In this document: in pieces, positions 26,130 through 34,350 of the stretch
Layout of the letters: each line of letters starts with the position of its first letter
Numbering within the stretch: position 1 is the stretch's first letter
Assembly (NCBI GenBank): GCA_910585015.1
Contig: CAJUCT010000026.1
Span: forward strand, 1-64,000
Length of the DNA: 64,000 bases
Direction: 5' to 3'
Source of the DNA: an uncultured Acetatifactor sp.
GTDB lineage: Bacteria; Bacillota; Clostridia; Lachnospirales; Lachnospiraceae
The notes under the pieces: model-generated
The model's input: the letters and a program-made list of their open reading frames with translations, nothing else
The model's database searches: none
What the model was told of the DNA's origin: nothing
Made by a program: the position numbers and the translations under genes

Positions 26130-26679
26130 CACTGTACCCGAAAGTACCCAACCTCTTCCCCGTGGCCAGATAGTCCCCATGGGAATATACCACGGGTCCG
26201 GCCTGCTCCAGATGGAACTTGCCCTGCTGATCCATATACCGTCGATCCGCATGGACCGCCACCACCCGGGCCAAAAACATGTCATGAGTTCCCAGGGGAA
26301 TCACCTGGCTTACCTTGCATTCCAAATTCACCGGGCTCTCACCGATCAAGGGAACCTTTACCTGATCGGCGGGCAGCTTCGTCAGCTTCATTTCTTTAAA
26401 TTTATCCAGATCTCTCCCGCTTCTCACGCCGCAGAAATCCGTGGCATACACCAATTCTTCCGTCACCAGATTGACCACAAATTCTCCGGTCTTTTTCAAC
26501 ATGGAATACGAGTACCGCTCCGGTCTCACCGAGATGGACAGCATGGGAGGATCACTGCAGACCGTACCCGCCCAGGCCACCGTAATGATGTTGTCGTGTC
26601 CCTCCCCGTCCGTCACACTGACCATAACCACCGGCAGCGGATACAGCATATTTCCCGGTTTCCACAATTCCTTTTCCAT
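26110..26679 (-). CDS. Flavin reductase-like FMN-binding protein
   Basis: Member of the flavin reductase/FMN-binding split-barrel family (189 residues), likely an NAD(P)H:FMN oxidoreductase or a flavodoxin-like redox partner. Visible family features are PLPVVMVSVTDGEG at the N terminus, ITVAWAGTVCSDPPMLSISV with the FMN-phosphate region, and TGEFVVNLV. The ATG at 26679 has an AAGAGG SD six bases upstream; two upstream in-frame ATGs are less well placed. It converges on and overlaps dinB at the 3' end. Substrate unknown. Confidence 0.88.
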   Translation of the reverse strand: MEKELWKPGNMLYPLPVVMVSVTDGEGHDNIITVAWAGTVCSDPPMLSISVRPERYSYSMLKKTGEFVVNLVTEELVYATDFCGVRSGRDLDKFKEMKLTKLPADQVKVPLIGESPVNLECKVSQVIPLGTHDMFLARVVAVHADRRYMDQQGKFHLEQAGPVVYSHGDYLATGKRLGTFGYSVRKKKG

Positions 26680-26760
26680 TGTCATCCTCTTTTCCATATA
26701 ACCGGAGTCTCGTGTAGTCCAGGCTCCGATCACACTTTCAATATTGCATTGTTCCAACAG

Positions 26761-26789
26761 AAAAAACGGCCATGTCATACGACATGGCC
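26761..26789 (-). terminator. Terminator of the coiled-coil gene
   Basis: GGCCATGTC-GTAT-GACATGGCC perfect stem followed on the minus strand by GTTTTTT, 27 bases after the stop at 26817. Confidence 0.9.
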
Positions 26790-26816
26790 TCCTGCACACT
26801 ATCCTTCCAAGCTCTG

Positions 26817-27674
26817 TCAAATGACATGCAGATAAGTCAGGATCTGGAAGATCAGAGATCCCAGTGATGCCGCTAATGCCACGGCAGATACCCCGATAAT
26901 CACCCGGATTTTGCCTGCGCCATCCTTGCTGAGTTTCTCCAGGTTCTCCGTATGCTTGGCCGCTTCCTCCACCACCACCGCCTGTACATTGCGGTATACC
27001 TTAACATTTTCCCTATGCACATAGTCATTGATGATCTCATTCTGATTGTTGGCACTGTCCCTGAGCAGCGTCTGAATAATGTCATCGTCCTGACGCATTT
27101 CCTTGATCTTGTCGATACTGACCGTCACCAGTTCATTAATACCATCGGTATTCACTTCCGCATGCTGCAGTTTCTCAATGCCGACACTCACCACACGATC
27201 AATCTTCTCGGAAGCGGCAGCCGCCGATGCTCCCGCATGTTTCAGCTGTTCCAGCCCTGTGTTTACTACCTGGTCAATTCTCTCCGAAGCAGCCGCTGAT
27301 GCCACTCCTGCATGTTCCAGCTTGTCTGCCAGTTCTGCCAGTTCTGTAGAAGTCTCCTGTACCTGTTCCATACGGCTGATCGCCGCAAGCGCAGACTCTA
27401 TGGCTCCCTCCAAACGCTCAATCATGGATGCGGATGCCACGCTGGCGTGCTCCAGTCGGTCCACCATTTCCGCGGATATCTCCTCCGCATGCTCCAGCCT
27501 GCCCAAGGCAGCCACAATACTTGTGCTTATATTCTGCATCTCGTCCAAATATGCCTCGTATTGCTTTACCTGGCCCTGAACCTTATGTAATTCCTCTGCG
27601 TCTGCTGCGCTATTTGCTTTAATCATCTCCTGCGCCGTCAGGCGCTGTGCCAGTTTGTCAATAAAAGTATCCAT
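26817..27674 (-). CDS. Tail-anchored repetitive coiled-coil protein, 285 aa
   Basis: Almost wholly alpha-helical protein with a single C-terminal membrane segment (IIGVSAVALAASLGSLIFQI, residues about 259-278), so it should sit in the membrane with its helical body in the cytoplasm. Residues 59-114 repeat with a 14-residue period (RLEHAEEISAEMVD, RLEHASVASASMIE, RLEGAIESALAAIS), and residues about 119-168 repeat with a 25-residue period (LEHAGVASAAASERIDQ, LKHAGASAAAASEKIDR). The ATG at 27674 has a GGAGGG SD. It is monocistronic with its own promoter and terminator. Overall it resembles no enzyme I know; a structural or scaffold role is inference. Confidence 0.8.
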   Translation of the reverse strand: MDTFIDKLAQRLTAQEMIKANSAADAEELHKVQGQVKQYEAYLDEMQNISTSIVAALGRLEHAEEISAEMVDRLEHASVASASMIERLEGAIESALAAISRMEQVQETSTELAELADKLEHAGVASAAASERIDQVVNTGLEQLKHAGASAAAASEKIDRVVSVGIEKLQHAEVNTDGINELVTVSIDKIKEMRQDDDIIQTLLRDSANNQNEIINDYVHRENVKVYRNVQAVVVEEAAKHTENLEKLSKDGAGKIRVIIGVSAVALAASLGSLIFQILTYLHVI

Positions 27675-27715
27675 TGATTTCCCTCCAAACATCCCAAAGT
27701 TCAAAGCTTTTTTTT

Positions 27716-27744
27716 ATTTTATCATTGTTTTTTTAACATTACAA
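27716..27744 (-). promoter_or_regulatory. Promoter of the coiled-coil gene
   Basis: TTGTAA at 27744-27739, 17-base spacer, TAAAAT at 27721-27716, 42 bases upstream of the start, in an A/T-rich stretch. Confidence 0.6.
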
Positions 27745-28024
27745 CTAAAAAAAAGACATAGTCTGACAGGAAATATTTGATAAATTCTACAATTATGCAA
27801 AATGTATACTTTTCCATTTGTTAGCACTTTCTTTTTGGAAGATTCACCAAACCTTTACACTGCGTTCATAGTTTGTTCATATTTAATCGGTATACTTTTC
27901 TCAAGTCAAACGACTTACCAATATCGCATAATTGCTAATTTTTTCATAATAGCCCAGACGCCGCAAGGTGTCTGGGCACTCCTCATTTTATACCGCCTAA
28001 CCGTTAAACTTTCCAAGCAGCTTG
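27745..28024. other. AT-rich intergenic region with one strong hairpin
   Basis: No gene found. A stem GCCCAGACGCC-GCAA-GGTGTCTGGGC lies at 27952-27977; it has no T run on either side but is the only candidate to end the RelQ-like transcript. The rest is AT-rich sequence without a supported feature. Confidence 0.45.
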
Positions 28025-28088
28025 ACTACATAACGCCGGCCATATACGTTTAACCAATGCAGTATGGTAAATTCTGGCGTTATGTAGT
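28025..28088 (+). repeat. R3 palindromic element, copy 1
   Basis: A 62-base element (28026-28087) bounded by perfect inverted repeats ACTACATAACGCC / GGCGTTATGTAGT, with further internal pairing (TTTAACC / GGTAAA and CCATA / TATGG). The same element occurs inverted at 41527-41590 with only two differences. It is too short to encode anything; it could be a MITE-like remnant or a binding or structural site. Confidence 0.85.
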
Positions 28089-28120
28089 ATAAAGGTTCGT
28101 TTAAAGCGGCAGGGCAGAGT

Positions 28121-28774
28121 TCATACCGCCTGAGAATTCTTGGCTTGACTTATGGCCAGGATCTCCTCGTTGAGAGATAACATTCGGATATCAAGGTCTG
28201 ATACCAGCTTGGCACACTCCACCAATTCGCTCTTGATATGCTCTGGAGCGTCCCCCTCAAATTTATAATGGATCTTATGCTCCAGACTGGCCCAGAAATC
28301 CATGGCAACTGTGCGGATCTGGATCTCCACCTTGGTATCCACTATGCGATCCGATAAATACACAGGTACAGTTACGATCATGTGATAACTTTTGTATCCG
28401 CTGGCCTTGGGATATGTGATATAGTCTTTTATTGCAACCACCTGGATGTCCTTCTGCTGCCTGAGCATCTCCGCAATCCGATAAATATCGGAGGTGAAGG
28501 AGCAGATAATCCGGATTCCCGCAATGTCGTTTATATGCTTTACCATATTGTCAATGGTAGACTCATAGTCATGGCGCTTCAACTTCTTGACAATGCTCTC
28601 CGGCGTCTTGATCCTCGCCTTTATGTGCTCGATGGGATTATACCGATGTACATGCTGAAACTCATCGTTCAGGATCTCTATCTTGGTCTCCACCTGCTTC
28701 AGCGCCGCATTATATATCAGATTAACCTCCTTCCAACTGTCGATTCCGTCGTCATTATCCACTCGTAGTTCCAT
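28121..28774 (-). CDS. Small alarmone synthetase, RelQ-like GTP pyrophosphokinase
   Basis: Makes (p)ppGpp from GTP and ATP during stress. The 217-residue protein is a single RelA/SpoT synthetase domain: RYNPIEHIKARIKTPESIVKK, DIAGIRIICSF with the Mg-binding Asp, YPKASGYKSYHMIV, and the Glu motif VEIQIRTVAMDFWASLEHK. No hydrolase, TGS or ACT domain is present, which separates it from the long Rel enzyme. The ATG at 28774 has AAGGAG upstream. It is alone on the minus strand, between a coiled-coil gene and a divergent unknown. Confidence 0.92.
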   Translation of the reverse strand: MELRVDNDDGIDSWKEVNLIYNAALKQVETKIEILNDEFQHVHRYNPIEHIKARIKTPESIVKKLKRHDYESTIDNMVKHINDIAGIRIICSFTSDIYRIAEMLRQQKDIQVVAIKDYITYPKASGYKSYHMIVTVPVYLSDRIVDTKVEIQIRTVAMDFWASLEHKIHYKFEGDAPEHIKSELVECAKLVSDLDIRMLSLNEEILAISQAKNSQAV

Positions 28775-28959
28775 ATGTACTCCTTCTAGCTCTACAAAGC
28801 TGTTCTTACTGAGATCAGTATAACACAAAGCATTCCAAAAATGTATGTTTTTCACAAAATATTAATCCTTTTTTAATAATTGTTGGTGGTTTTTACAAAA
28901 TTCGGCCCACTATTTATGTTTATGCAAAAATATCTCTATATATGCGCAGAATAAAATAT

Positions 28960-28988
28960 TTGTCTATTCATCTTTCCTATGGTACAAT
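28960..28988 (+). promoter_or_regulatory. Promoter of the 88-residue unknown
   Basis: TTGTCT at 28960-28965, 17-base spacer, TACAAT at 28983-28988, about 30 bases before the start codon. Confidence 0.65.
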
Positions 28989-29021
28989 GGGCGTATACGC
29001 TGAAGGGAAGGGAAAACATAT

Positions 29022-29288
29022 ATGTTTCGTCTATGGGCAAGAGAATTTAAAGATAATAAAATGCTTCGAGATACAGTGTTCGCTGATGACAGCCAGGATA
29101 CCCGCACCCACAAGATATTCCGGGCGCTGGATCAGGTCTGTTACGAATTTGACTTGGGCAAACCCATCTGGCTGGAAGCCACGGTGACGGAATTCAAGCG
29201 TCATAAAAAGGCCAGGTTCCGCCAAGACAATTTTATAGAAGAAATTCCCTTTGATTATCTGGAAATCCAGGTGATTGAAGAAGACTGA
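29022..29288 (+). CDS. Conserved hypothetical protein, 88 aa
   Basis: Small soluble protein, MFRLWAREFKDNKMLRDTVF at the N terminus, with a THKIFRALDQVCYEFDLGKP block and a C-terminal beta-like segment DYLEIQVIEED. It has its own promoter, a GAAGGGAAGGG-type SD and a terminator, so it is almost certainly expressed as a single gene. I do not recognise a functional motif. Confidence 0.75.
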   Translation: MFRLWAREFKDNKMLRDTVFADDSQDTRTHKIFRALDQVCYEFDLGKPIWLEATVTEFKRHKKARFRQDNFIEEIPFDYLEIQVIEED

Positions 29289-29306
29289 GATGTAAATAAT
29301 AAGCTT

Positions 29307-29342
29307 AAAACTGCCGTCAGACGTGATGGCAGTTTATTTTTG
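29307..29342 (+). terminator. Terminator after the 88-residue gene
   Basis: AAACTGCCGTCA-GACG-TGATGGCAGTTT stem with one mismatched pair, followed by ATTTTTG, about 20 bases past the stop. Confidence 0.9.
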
Positions 29343-29351
29343 CAAAAAGCA

Positions 29352-29380
29352 TTGACATTCTCGAACGCAAGGTGTAGTAT
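29352..29380 (+). promoter_or_regulatory. Promoter of the hemolysin III gene
   Basis: Perfect TTGACA at 29352-29357, 17-base spacer and TAGTAT at 29375-29380. The -10 box is inside the dyad described next. Confidence 0.75.
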
Positions 29381-29417
29381 TTAACTACATTGTATATAGT
29401 TTTTAAAACTACATACA
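29373..29417 (+). promoter_or_regulatory. Two adjacent operator-like dyads
   Basis: TGTAGT-ATTTA-ACTACA at 29373-29389 covers the -10 box, and TGTATATAGTTTT pairs with AAAACTACATACA at 29391-29417 over the start of the transcript. The half-site ACTACA resembles the BlaI/MecI-type operator half-site, though the arms here are arranged differently. They suggest tight repression of the downstream gene. Confidence 0.6.
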
Positions 29418-29497
29418 ATAGATTCAAATATATAGTTACCCTATTCATAGTAAAAGAGGTTTCCTAGATAGCGAAACATTTAATCGGAGGTGTTACT

Positions 29498-30148
29498 ATG
29501 CAGATTACAATCAGAGAACCGGGCAGCGCCCTGACCCATTTTATAGGTATGATGATGGCTGTTTTTGCCGCCATGCCACTGCTGGTAAAGGCCGCCGTAT
29601 CCGGCGGCAGCATCACTCTGACTGCCATGACCATATTCATGGCCAGCATGATCCTGCTCTATGGCGCCAGCGCCACTTACCACAGTGTGAACCTGACCGG
29701 ATCCAGACTGAAGTTCTTCCGCAAAATTGACCATATGATGATCTTTGTGCTGATCGCCGGTTCCTATACGCCGGTATGCCTGATTGTGCTGGGAGGCACA
29801 CTGGGCTATACCATGCTGGCCCTGGTCTGGGGCATCGCCATTGTAGGTATGCTGATCAAGGCTCTCTGGATCACCTGTCCCAAATGGTTTTCCTCATTGT
29901 TCTATATTGCCATGGGCTGGGTGTGCGTCCTGGTGTTCGGCCAGCTGCTGGACACTCTGCCCACCGCCGCCTTCCTGTGGCTGCTGGCAGGGGGCATAAT
30001 CTATACCGTGGGAGGTGTGATCTATGCGCTGAAGCTCCCCCTCTTTAACGCCCACCATAAGTATTTTGGCTCCCATGAAATCTTCCACCTGTTTGTCATG
30101 GGCGGCAGCATCTGCCATTTTATCTTTATGTATGCGTATGTGACGTGA
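29498..30148 (+). CDS. Hemolysin III / PAQR family membrane protein
   Basis: Seven-helix integral membrane protein of the YqfA/HlyIII branch of the PAQR family, 216 residues. The conserved metal-binding-type residues are visible: ATYHSVN (residues 67-73), KIDHMMIF and the C-terminal HEIFHLFV. Members are proposed metal-dependent hydrolases or membrane-homeostasis proteins; the haemolysin name does not imply toxicity here. The GGAGG SD is well placed. Two strong dyads in the promoter imply regulation. The gene stands alone. Confidence 0.92.
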   Translation: MQITIREPGSALTHFIGMMMAVFAAMPLLVKAAVSGGSITLTAMTIFMASMILLYGASATYHSVNLTGSRLKFFRKIDHMMIFVLIAGSYTPVCLIVLGGTLGYTMLALVWGIAIVGMLIKALWITCPKWFSSLFYIAMGWVCVLVFGQLLDTLPTAAFLWLLAGGIIYTVGGVIYALKLPLFNAHHKYFGSHEIFHLFVMGGSICHFIFMYAYVT

Positions 30149-30177
30149 GAAGCAGCTTGGCTTTCCTCGATGCATAA

Positions 30178-30206
30178 CCGGGACCTATATTTTTTACAGG
30201 TCCCGG
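30178..30206. terminator. Hairpin between convergent ends
   Basis: CCGGGACCT and AGGTCCCGG form a nine-base perfect stem around a T-rich loop, 29 bases past the hemolysin III stop. No T run follows on either strand, so termination is probable rather than certain. It overlaps the end of the Rpn fragment. Confidence 0.55.
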
Positions 30207-30439
30207 TGCTTCACTTTCTCCGCTTCACTGCCATAATCCCTGATGCCCACCAACTTGTACGAAAAGTTTGGTATGTAATCCTCCACTCCCTCCTCAGTCA
30301 GCACCCTGTCCCGAAGCTGCATCCCTGCCGCCCACTTGTCGATTCCCTCATAATAGACAATCGGCAGAATCGGAGGATAGTGCAGGATGGAAGTCTCATA
30401 TCCCCGTAGATTTGAACCGTTGCAATGCTTATTTTGCAT
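30194..30439 (-). pseudogene. Fragment of an Rpn-family nuclease/transposase-like gene
   Basis: An 81-codon frame contains the blocks LPIVYYEGIDKWAAGM and EDYIPNFSYKLVGIRDYG, which match the middle of the PD-(D/E)XK Rpn family (recombination-promoting nuclease, often labelled putative transposase), normally about 300 residues. The N-terminal catalytic region and the C-terminal part are both missing and no SD fits the first ATG. It is a decayed remnant, convergent with the hemolysin III gene. Confidence 0.7.
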
Positions 30440-30476
30440 AAAGAAACCGCATCCCCTGAAAAACCAAGAGATGCGG
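30439..30476 (-). terminator. Terminator of galE
   Basis: CCGCATC and GATGCGG arms with further pairing, followed on the minus strand by TTTCTTT, 34 bases after the galE stop. Confidence 0.75.
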
Positions 30477-30509
30477 AACTATGCCACACTATATAGGACA
30501 ATTCTTTCC

Positions 30510-31526
30510 TTACTCCTCATACCCGTTGGGATTTTGGCTCTGCCATCTCCAGGAATCGGCGCACATCTCCAGGATGCCGTACTGTGCCTCCCAGTCCAAT
30601 TCCTCCTTGGCTCTGGCCGCGTCCGAATAGCAGGATGCGATATCCCCTGCCCGGCGGTCTTTGATCACATAGGGAATTTTGACACCGCTGGCCACCTCAA
30701 AATTCTTCACCACGTCCAACACACTGTAGCCCGTACCCGTTCCCAGATTGTAAATCTTCAGACCGGCTTTCTCCTCGATCTTCCTCAGGGCTTTCACGTG
30801 ACCCAGGGCCAGATCCACCACATGGATATAGTCCCTGACGCCGGTGCCGTCCGGCGTGTCGTAGTCATCGCCATAGACACTGAGCTGGGGCAGCTTGCCC
30901 ACCGCCACCTGGGTGATATAGGGCATCAAGTTGTTGGGAATACCGTTGGGGTTCTCTCCGATGGTTCCGCTCTTGTGGGCGCCGATGGGGTTAAAATACC
31001 GCAGTAGGATCACGTTCCACTCGGAATCCGCCTTCTGTATATCTGTCAAAATTTGCTCCAGCATGGACTTGGTCCAACCGTAAGGGTTGGTACACTGCCC
31101 TTTGGGGCACTCCTCGGTGATGGGAACGAAGGCCGGATCACCGTACACTGTGGCACTGGAAGAAAAGATGATATTTTTGACCCCATGGCGCCGCATCACA
31201 TCCACCAATGTCAACGTACCGGAGATATTATTCTCATAATACTCCCAGGGCTTCTGAACGGACTCGCCCACAGCCTTGAGTCCAGCAAAATGAATCACCG
31301 CATCCGGCTTTTCCTGATCAAATATTTTTTCCAAAGCCTCCCTGTCCAGAATATCCGCCTTATAGAAGGGCACGGCCTTTCCCGTCAATTTCTCCACCCT
31401 TTCAAGAACCTTCTCGCTGGAATTGCTCAGATTGTCCAGCACCACGGCCTCATAGCCTGCATTCTGCAGTTCCACCACCGTATGACTTCCGATATATCCC
31501 GCACCGCCTGTTACCAATATTTTCAT
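30510..31526 (-). CDS. galE: UDP-glucose 4-epimerase
   Basis: NAD-dependent interconversion of UDP-glucose and UDP-galactose, for galactose use and surface polysaccharides. The 338-residue protein has the Rossmann motif GGAGYIGSH (residues 7-15), the catalytic YxxxK as YGWTK, SSSATVYG, and the usual RYFNPIGAH. The ATG at 31526 has GAGG nine bases upstream, and this SD is supplied by repeat R1. An upstream ATG inside R1 is in frame and would add 31 residues. It follows the UDPGP gene and probably forms an operon with it. Confidence 0.96.
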   Translation of the reverse strand: MKILVTGGAGYIGSHTVVELQNAGYEAVVLDNLSNSSEKVLERVEKLTGKAVPFYKADILDREALEKIFDQEKPDAVIHFAGLKAVGESVQKPWEYYENNISGTLTLVDVMRRHGVKNIIFSSSATVYGDPAFVPITEECPKGQCTNPYGWTKSMLEQILTDIQKADSEWNVILLRYFNPIGAHKSGTIGENPNGIPNNLMPYITQVAVGKLPQLSVYGDDYDTPDGTGVRDYIHVVDLALGHVKALRKIEEKAGLKIYNLGTGTGYSVLDVVKNFEVASGVKIPYVIKDRRAGDIASCYSDAARAKEELDWEAQYGILEMCADSWRWQSQNPNGYEE

Positions 31527-31626
31527 ACTTACCTCTTTCCTGCATATCTGGAGTTTGGCTTGACCAAACTCCGGCTTTGCCTGCGATACTGCATTAATAC
31601 GTATTTGGATGTGTAACATCCAAAAG
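31527..31626 (-). repeat. R1 repeat, locus A (one unit) in the galE leader
   Basis: One unit with the right hairpin TTTGGATGT/ACATCCAAA, the linker TACGTATTAATGCAGTATCGCAGG, a left hairpin GGAGTTTGG-N5-CCAAACTCC and the SD GAAAGAGGTAAG that serves galE. The linker is given here only by its ends: TACGTATTAATG to TATCGCAGG. Confidence 0.85.
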
Positions 31627-31650
31627 GTCCTCTCACATCATATTAAGGCT

Positions 31651-32877
31651 CTACAGTTCCACTCCGTTCTCCTGAAGCAATGCTCTGGCGCTCTCCACGG
31701 AGTCAATGCCGGTCTTGTTCTTGATAGGAGCAAACTCCCTGTTCCTCTCCACCTCATAGGGCAGGCAGCTGTCCATCTGATGGATCATATCCAGCACCAG
31801 ACTCTCATACTTATAGCCGTTGGGCTCCTGAGGTTTTACCAACTCTCCGTTCTCGTTCAGGCAGGGAATCTTCTTCTCCACAATATGCAGAGGCAGATTG
31901 CCGTCCAGAAGCTGCTCCAGAGCGGATACACGGAACAGGTAATTCAAGATCACCCCGAAATTGTACGCCGGATTGCCTTTTTCATCCTTTGCGTCCATCA
32001 GTTCACGGGTCAGGTCGTAGTACTCCACAATGGAAGGTCTGCCGTCCTCCAGGCACATCACGCCCACTTTTTCATCCGGGGCATTCTTGCGCACCACCTT
32101 TGCGCCTACATCGCAATTTCTCTGGATGGTGGCACCCACGAAGCAAGGGTCAGCAATGCGCTGCAGCACGTTGTCCACGGCAAACACATTGATCCACTCT
32201 ATCCCTTCCTTTTTCACCAAGTCCAGCAGCCACGCATTCTTCATGGAGATGAACCATCCTCCGTTTCCGTTGGGAGATGTGGCCAGTCTGCCCTTTTCCT
32301 CCAGATAGATCTTGCCTTCATAGTCCGTGGCCGCCGCCATCTCCTGCTTGAAGAAATGCACAAACTCCGGATTGTACCCAAAGTACTCCTTCTCCTGCAT
32401 GAATTTAATTGTGGTATCGTTGTTTTTCTCGCTGGTCATGACAAAGAGATGGAACCAGCTGCCGCTCTGCGCCACCACATCCATCATGTTATTCACCAGG
32501 CACTCAAAGATATATAATTCTCTGTTTATACCTACATTGTACATACATTTGGGATTATCGGATCCCAGCCGGGTACCCATGCCGCCTGCCAGCAGCACCG
32601 CCCCTACTTTGCCGTCATGGATAGCGTCAAGTCCCGTGGATGTAAAGCTCTTTCTGTTGGCATTGATCTCATCCAACTCCATGGCCGCCAGCGGGGTGAT
32701 CTCTCCCTTTTTAACAAGCTCCTCTCTGTGCTTGCAAGATGCCAAAACACTCATATCCGTCTCCGCAATCTGCGCAAGCAATGCCTCCCGGCCCGCAGCA
32801 TCCAACTCCTCGTAATACTTCAGTACATGCTCCTGACCATACTGAGCCAGTTTCTGTTTTGCCTCTGCCAATGTCAT
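31651..32877 (-). CDS. UDPGP-family UDP-sugar pyrophosphorylase
   Basis: Nucleotidyltransferase that makes a UDP-sugar from UTP and a sugar 1-phosphate, probably UDP-GlcNAc or UDP-glucose. The 408-residue protein has the signature LLAGGMGTRLGSDNPKCM (about residues 94-111), MTSEKNNDTT, and the nucleotide-contact segment GNGGWF followed by NVFAVDNVLQ. The fold is that of eukaryote-like UDP-GlcNAc/UDP-sugar pyrophosphorylases rather than GalU. It lies upstream of galE, so the two supply UDP-sugars together. A near-consensus promoter precedes it. Confidence 0.9.
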   Translation of the reverse strand: MTLAEAKQKLAQYGQEHVLKYYEELDAAGREALLAQIAETDMSVLASCKHREELVKKGEITPLAAMELDEINANRKSFTSTGLDAIHDGKVGAVLLAGGMGTRLGSDNPKCMYNVGINRELYIFECLVNNMMDVVAQSGSWFHLFVMTSEKNNDTTIKFMQEKEYFGYNPEFVHFFKQEMAAATDYEGKIYLEEKGRLATSPNGNGGWFISMKNAWLLDLVKKEGIEWINVFAVDNVLQRIADPCFVGATIQRNCDVGAKVVRKNAPDEKVGVMCLEDGRPSIVEYYDLTRELMDAKDEKGNPAYNFGVILNYLFRVSALEQLLDGNLPLHIVEKKIPCLNENGELVKPQEPNGYKYESLVLDMIHQMDSCLPYEVERNREFAPIKNKTGIDSVESARALLQENGVEL

Positions 32878-32960
32878 GTTCTTCTCCTTCTTTCTATGTT
32901 ATTGTTTCCAGGCACATACTACACCCTGATAATTTGCGCTTCTGCGAATGCGTTTACCTC

Positions 32961-32988
32961 ATTATACCACTTTTTTTTGTAGTGACAA
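32961..32988 (-). promoter_or_regulatory. Promoter of the UDPGP-galE operon
   Basis: TTGTCA at 32988-32983, 16-base spacer and perfect TATAAT at 32966-32961. Confidence 0.8.
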
Positions 32989-33090
32989 CCATTTCATAGA
33001 TAATATTCCCCTTCCGTACAAAAGGAAAGCACTTTTTATGCCCTGGCCCCTAACCGGCTTCTGACGGATAAAGGCTACCCCCGCAGAAAC

Positions 33091-34014
33091 CTACAGAGAC
33101 AATCCCGCAAAGAATCCCCCGGCTTCCAGCCGCTCCTGCCGATAGCGCAGGAATGCGGCCCGCAGTTGGGGCTGATCCTCCCGCATCTGGCCGATCATGG
33201 CCTCAATATTTTCCCTTGTCACGCAGCCCAGCTGCAGGAACAAATGCACATATTCGGGATGAGTCTCTCCCTCTTCCAGCACCACCTGCCAACTCTCCTC
33301 GCTCCGGCAGCCCTTGGTATGGGTTTTCAGATATCTTTCCAGATACGCCTGCAGTCCGCCGGAAAGTCTTTCCCTGCAGAGCAGCCGCAGCATGGCCAGC
33401 CGCACCTTTTTCTGTCTCTTGGTCCGCAAAAAAGCCTCCAGATCCGTGCTGCCGTAATCCTCCTCGCCGCAGAGGACCTGTTTGGAGTAGCCCTCCTGAT
33501 CCTCTGCGCCCATCACCGCCTCCAGCCTGGCATCCCATTTCTTTAGCCATTCCGGACTGCCCACCGCGGCAGGCTCCAACAAATAATAAGCCTCCATCTG
33601 TATCAGCCCTGCTGCCAGCAGCCGGCCGGTCTCCGGACTCCATGCTTCCCGCGCCTGTCCCTCTGCACTGCCGTCATGGAAAATACCTGCCACACAGTCC
33701 AGATGCCCGCAGTCCAAAAACAGCGCTTTTCCTATATGGATGCATTCGGCGGGCAGAGTGATTCGCTCTAAGTTGTCACAATAGGCAAAGGCCCAGTCTC
33801 CTATGCCGCGCAAACTCACCGGCAGCTGTATCTCCCGCAGGTTTTTCCTGCTGAGAAAGGCTTTCCGGTCAATGGCCGTCACTGGACGGTTTTCAATTCG
33901 CTCCGGCACCTGGGCTATCCAGTTCCGCCCCTGCCAGCCTGTTATGCAGACGCCCTCCGGGTCCATCCTATATTTCAGGCTGCAGCCGCCTGCCACATAC
34001 TCATATTCTAACAT
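33091..34014 (-). CDS. Leucine-rich-repeat (BspA-type) protein with helical C terminus
   Basis: The first 110 residues carry BspA-like LRR_5 repeats (AIDRKAFLSRKNLREIQLP, GIGDWAFAYCDNLERITLP, HIGKALFLDCGHLDCV), and the remaining two thirds are a helical Arg/Glu-rich region without known motifs. There is no signal peptide, so it is cytoplasmic, unlike most BspA-type LRR proteins. It is the third gene after a VWA protein and a MoxR ATPase, which suggests a substrate-recognition role in that system (inference). The gap to MoxR is filled with four R1 repeats. The ATG at 34014 has a GGGAA-type SD. Confidence 0.75.
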   Translation of the reverse strand: MLEYEYVAGGCSLKYRMDPEGVCITGWQGRNWIAQVPERIENRPVTAIDRKAFLSRKNLREIQLPVSLRGIGDWAFAYCDNLERITLPAECIHIGKALFLDCGHLDCVAGIFHDGSAEGQAREAWSPETGRLLAAGLIQMEAYYLLEPAAVGSPEWLKKWDARLEAVMGAEDQEGYSKQVLCGEEDYGSTDLEAFLRTKRQKKVRLAMLRLLCRERLSGGLQAYLERYLKTHTKGCRSEESWQVVLEEGETHPEYVHLFLQLGCVTRENIEAMIGQMREDQPQLRAAFLRYRQERLEAGGFFAGLSL

Positions 34015-34019
34015 ACATT

Positions 34020-34337
34020 CCCTTTTCCCGCATATCCGAAGTTTGGTTTCGCCCAACGCCGAACATGCGATACCGCGTCAATTTATATTCGGAGACCTTC
34101 CTCTACATGCATATCTAAAGTTTGGTTTAGCCAAACTTTGGTTTCACCTGCGATATTGCGTTAATGCGTATTTGGATGTACACATCCAAACTTACCTCTT
34201 CGTGGATATTGCTGGCTGCGCCTGCAATACCCCTTAATACGTATTTGGATGTACACATCCAAACTTCCCTCTTCGTGGATATTGCTGGCTGCGCCTGCAA
34301 TATCCCTTAATACGTATTTGGATGTACACATCCAAAC
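34020..34337 (-). repeat. R1 repeat, locus B (four units)
   Basis: Approximate units: 34020-34096 (degenerate), 34097-34191, 34192-34264 and 34265-34337. The last two are almost identical 73-base direct repeats. Stems include GGATATTGC/GCAATATCC and AAAGTTTGG-N5-CCAAACTTT. The array fills the whole gap between the MoxR stop and the LRR gene start. Confidence 0.9.
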
Positions 34338-34350
34338 TTCCTCTCCGAGT

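Noticed and set aside
34020..34337. CRISPR array
   Set aside because: The repeated units abut one another, include the hairpins and diverge gradually; there are no unique spacers of constant length and no cas genes.
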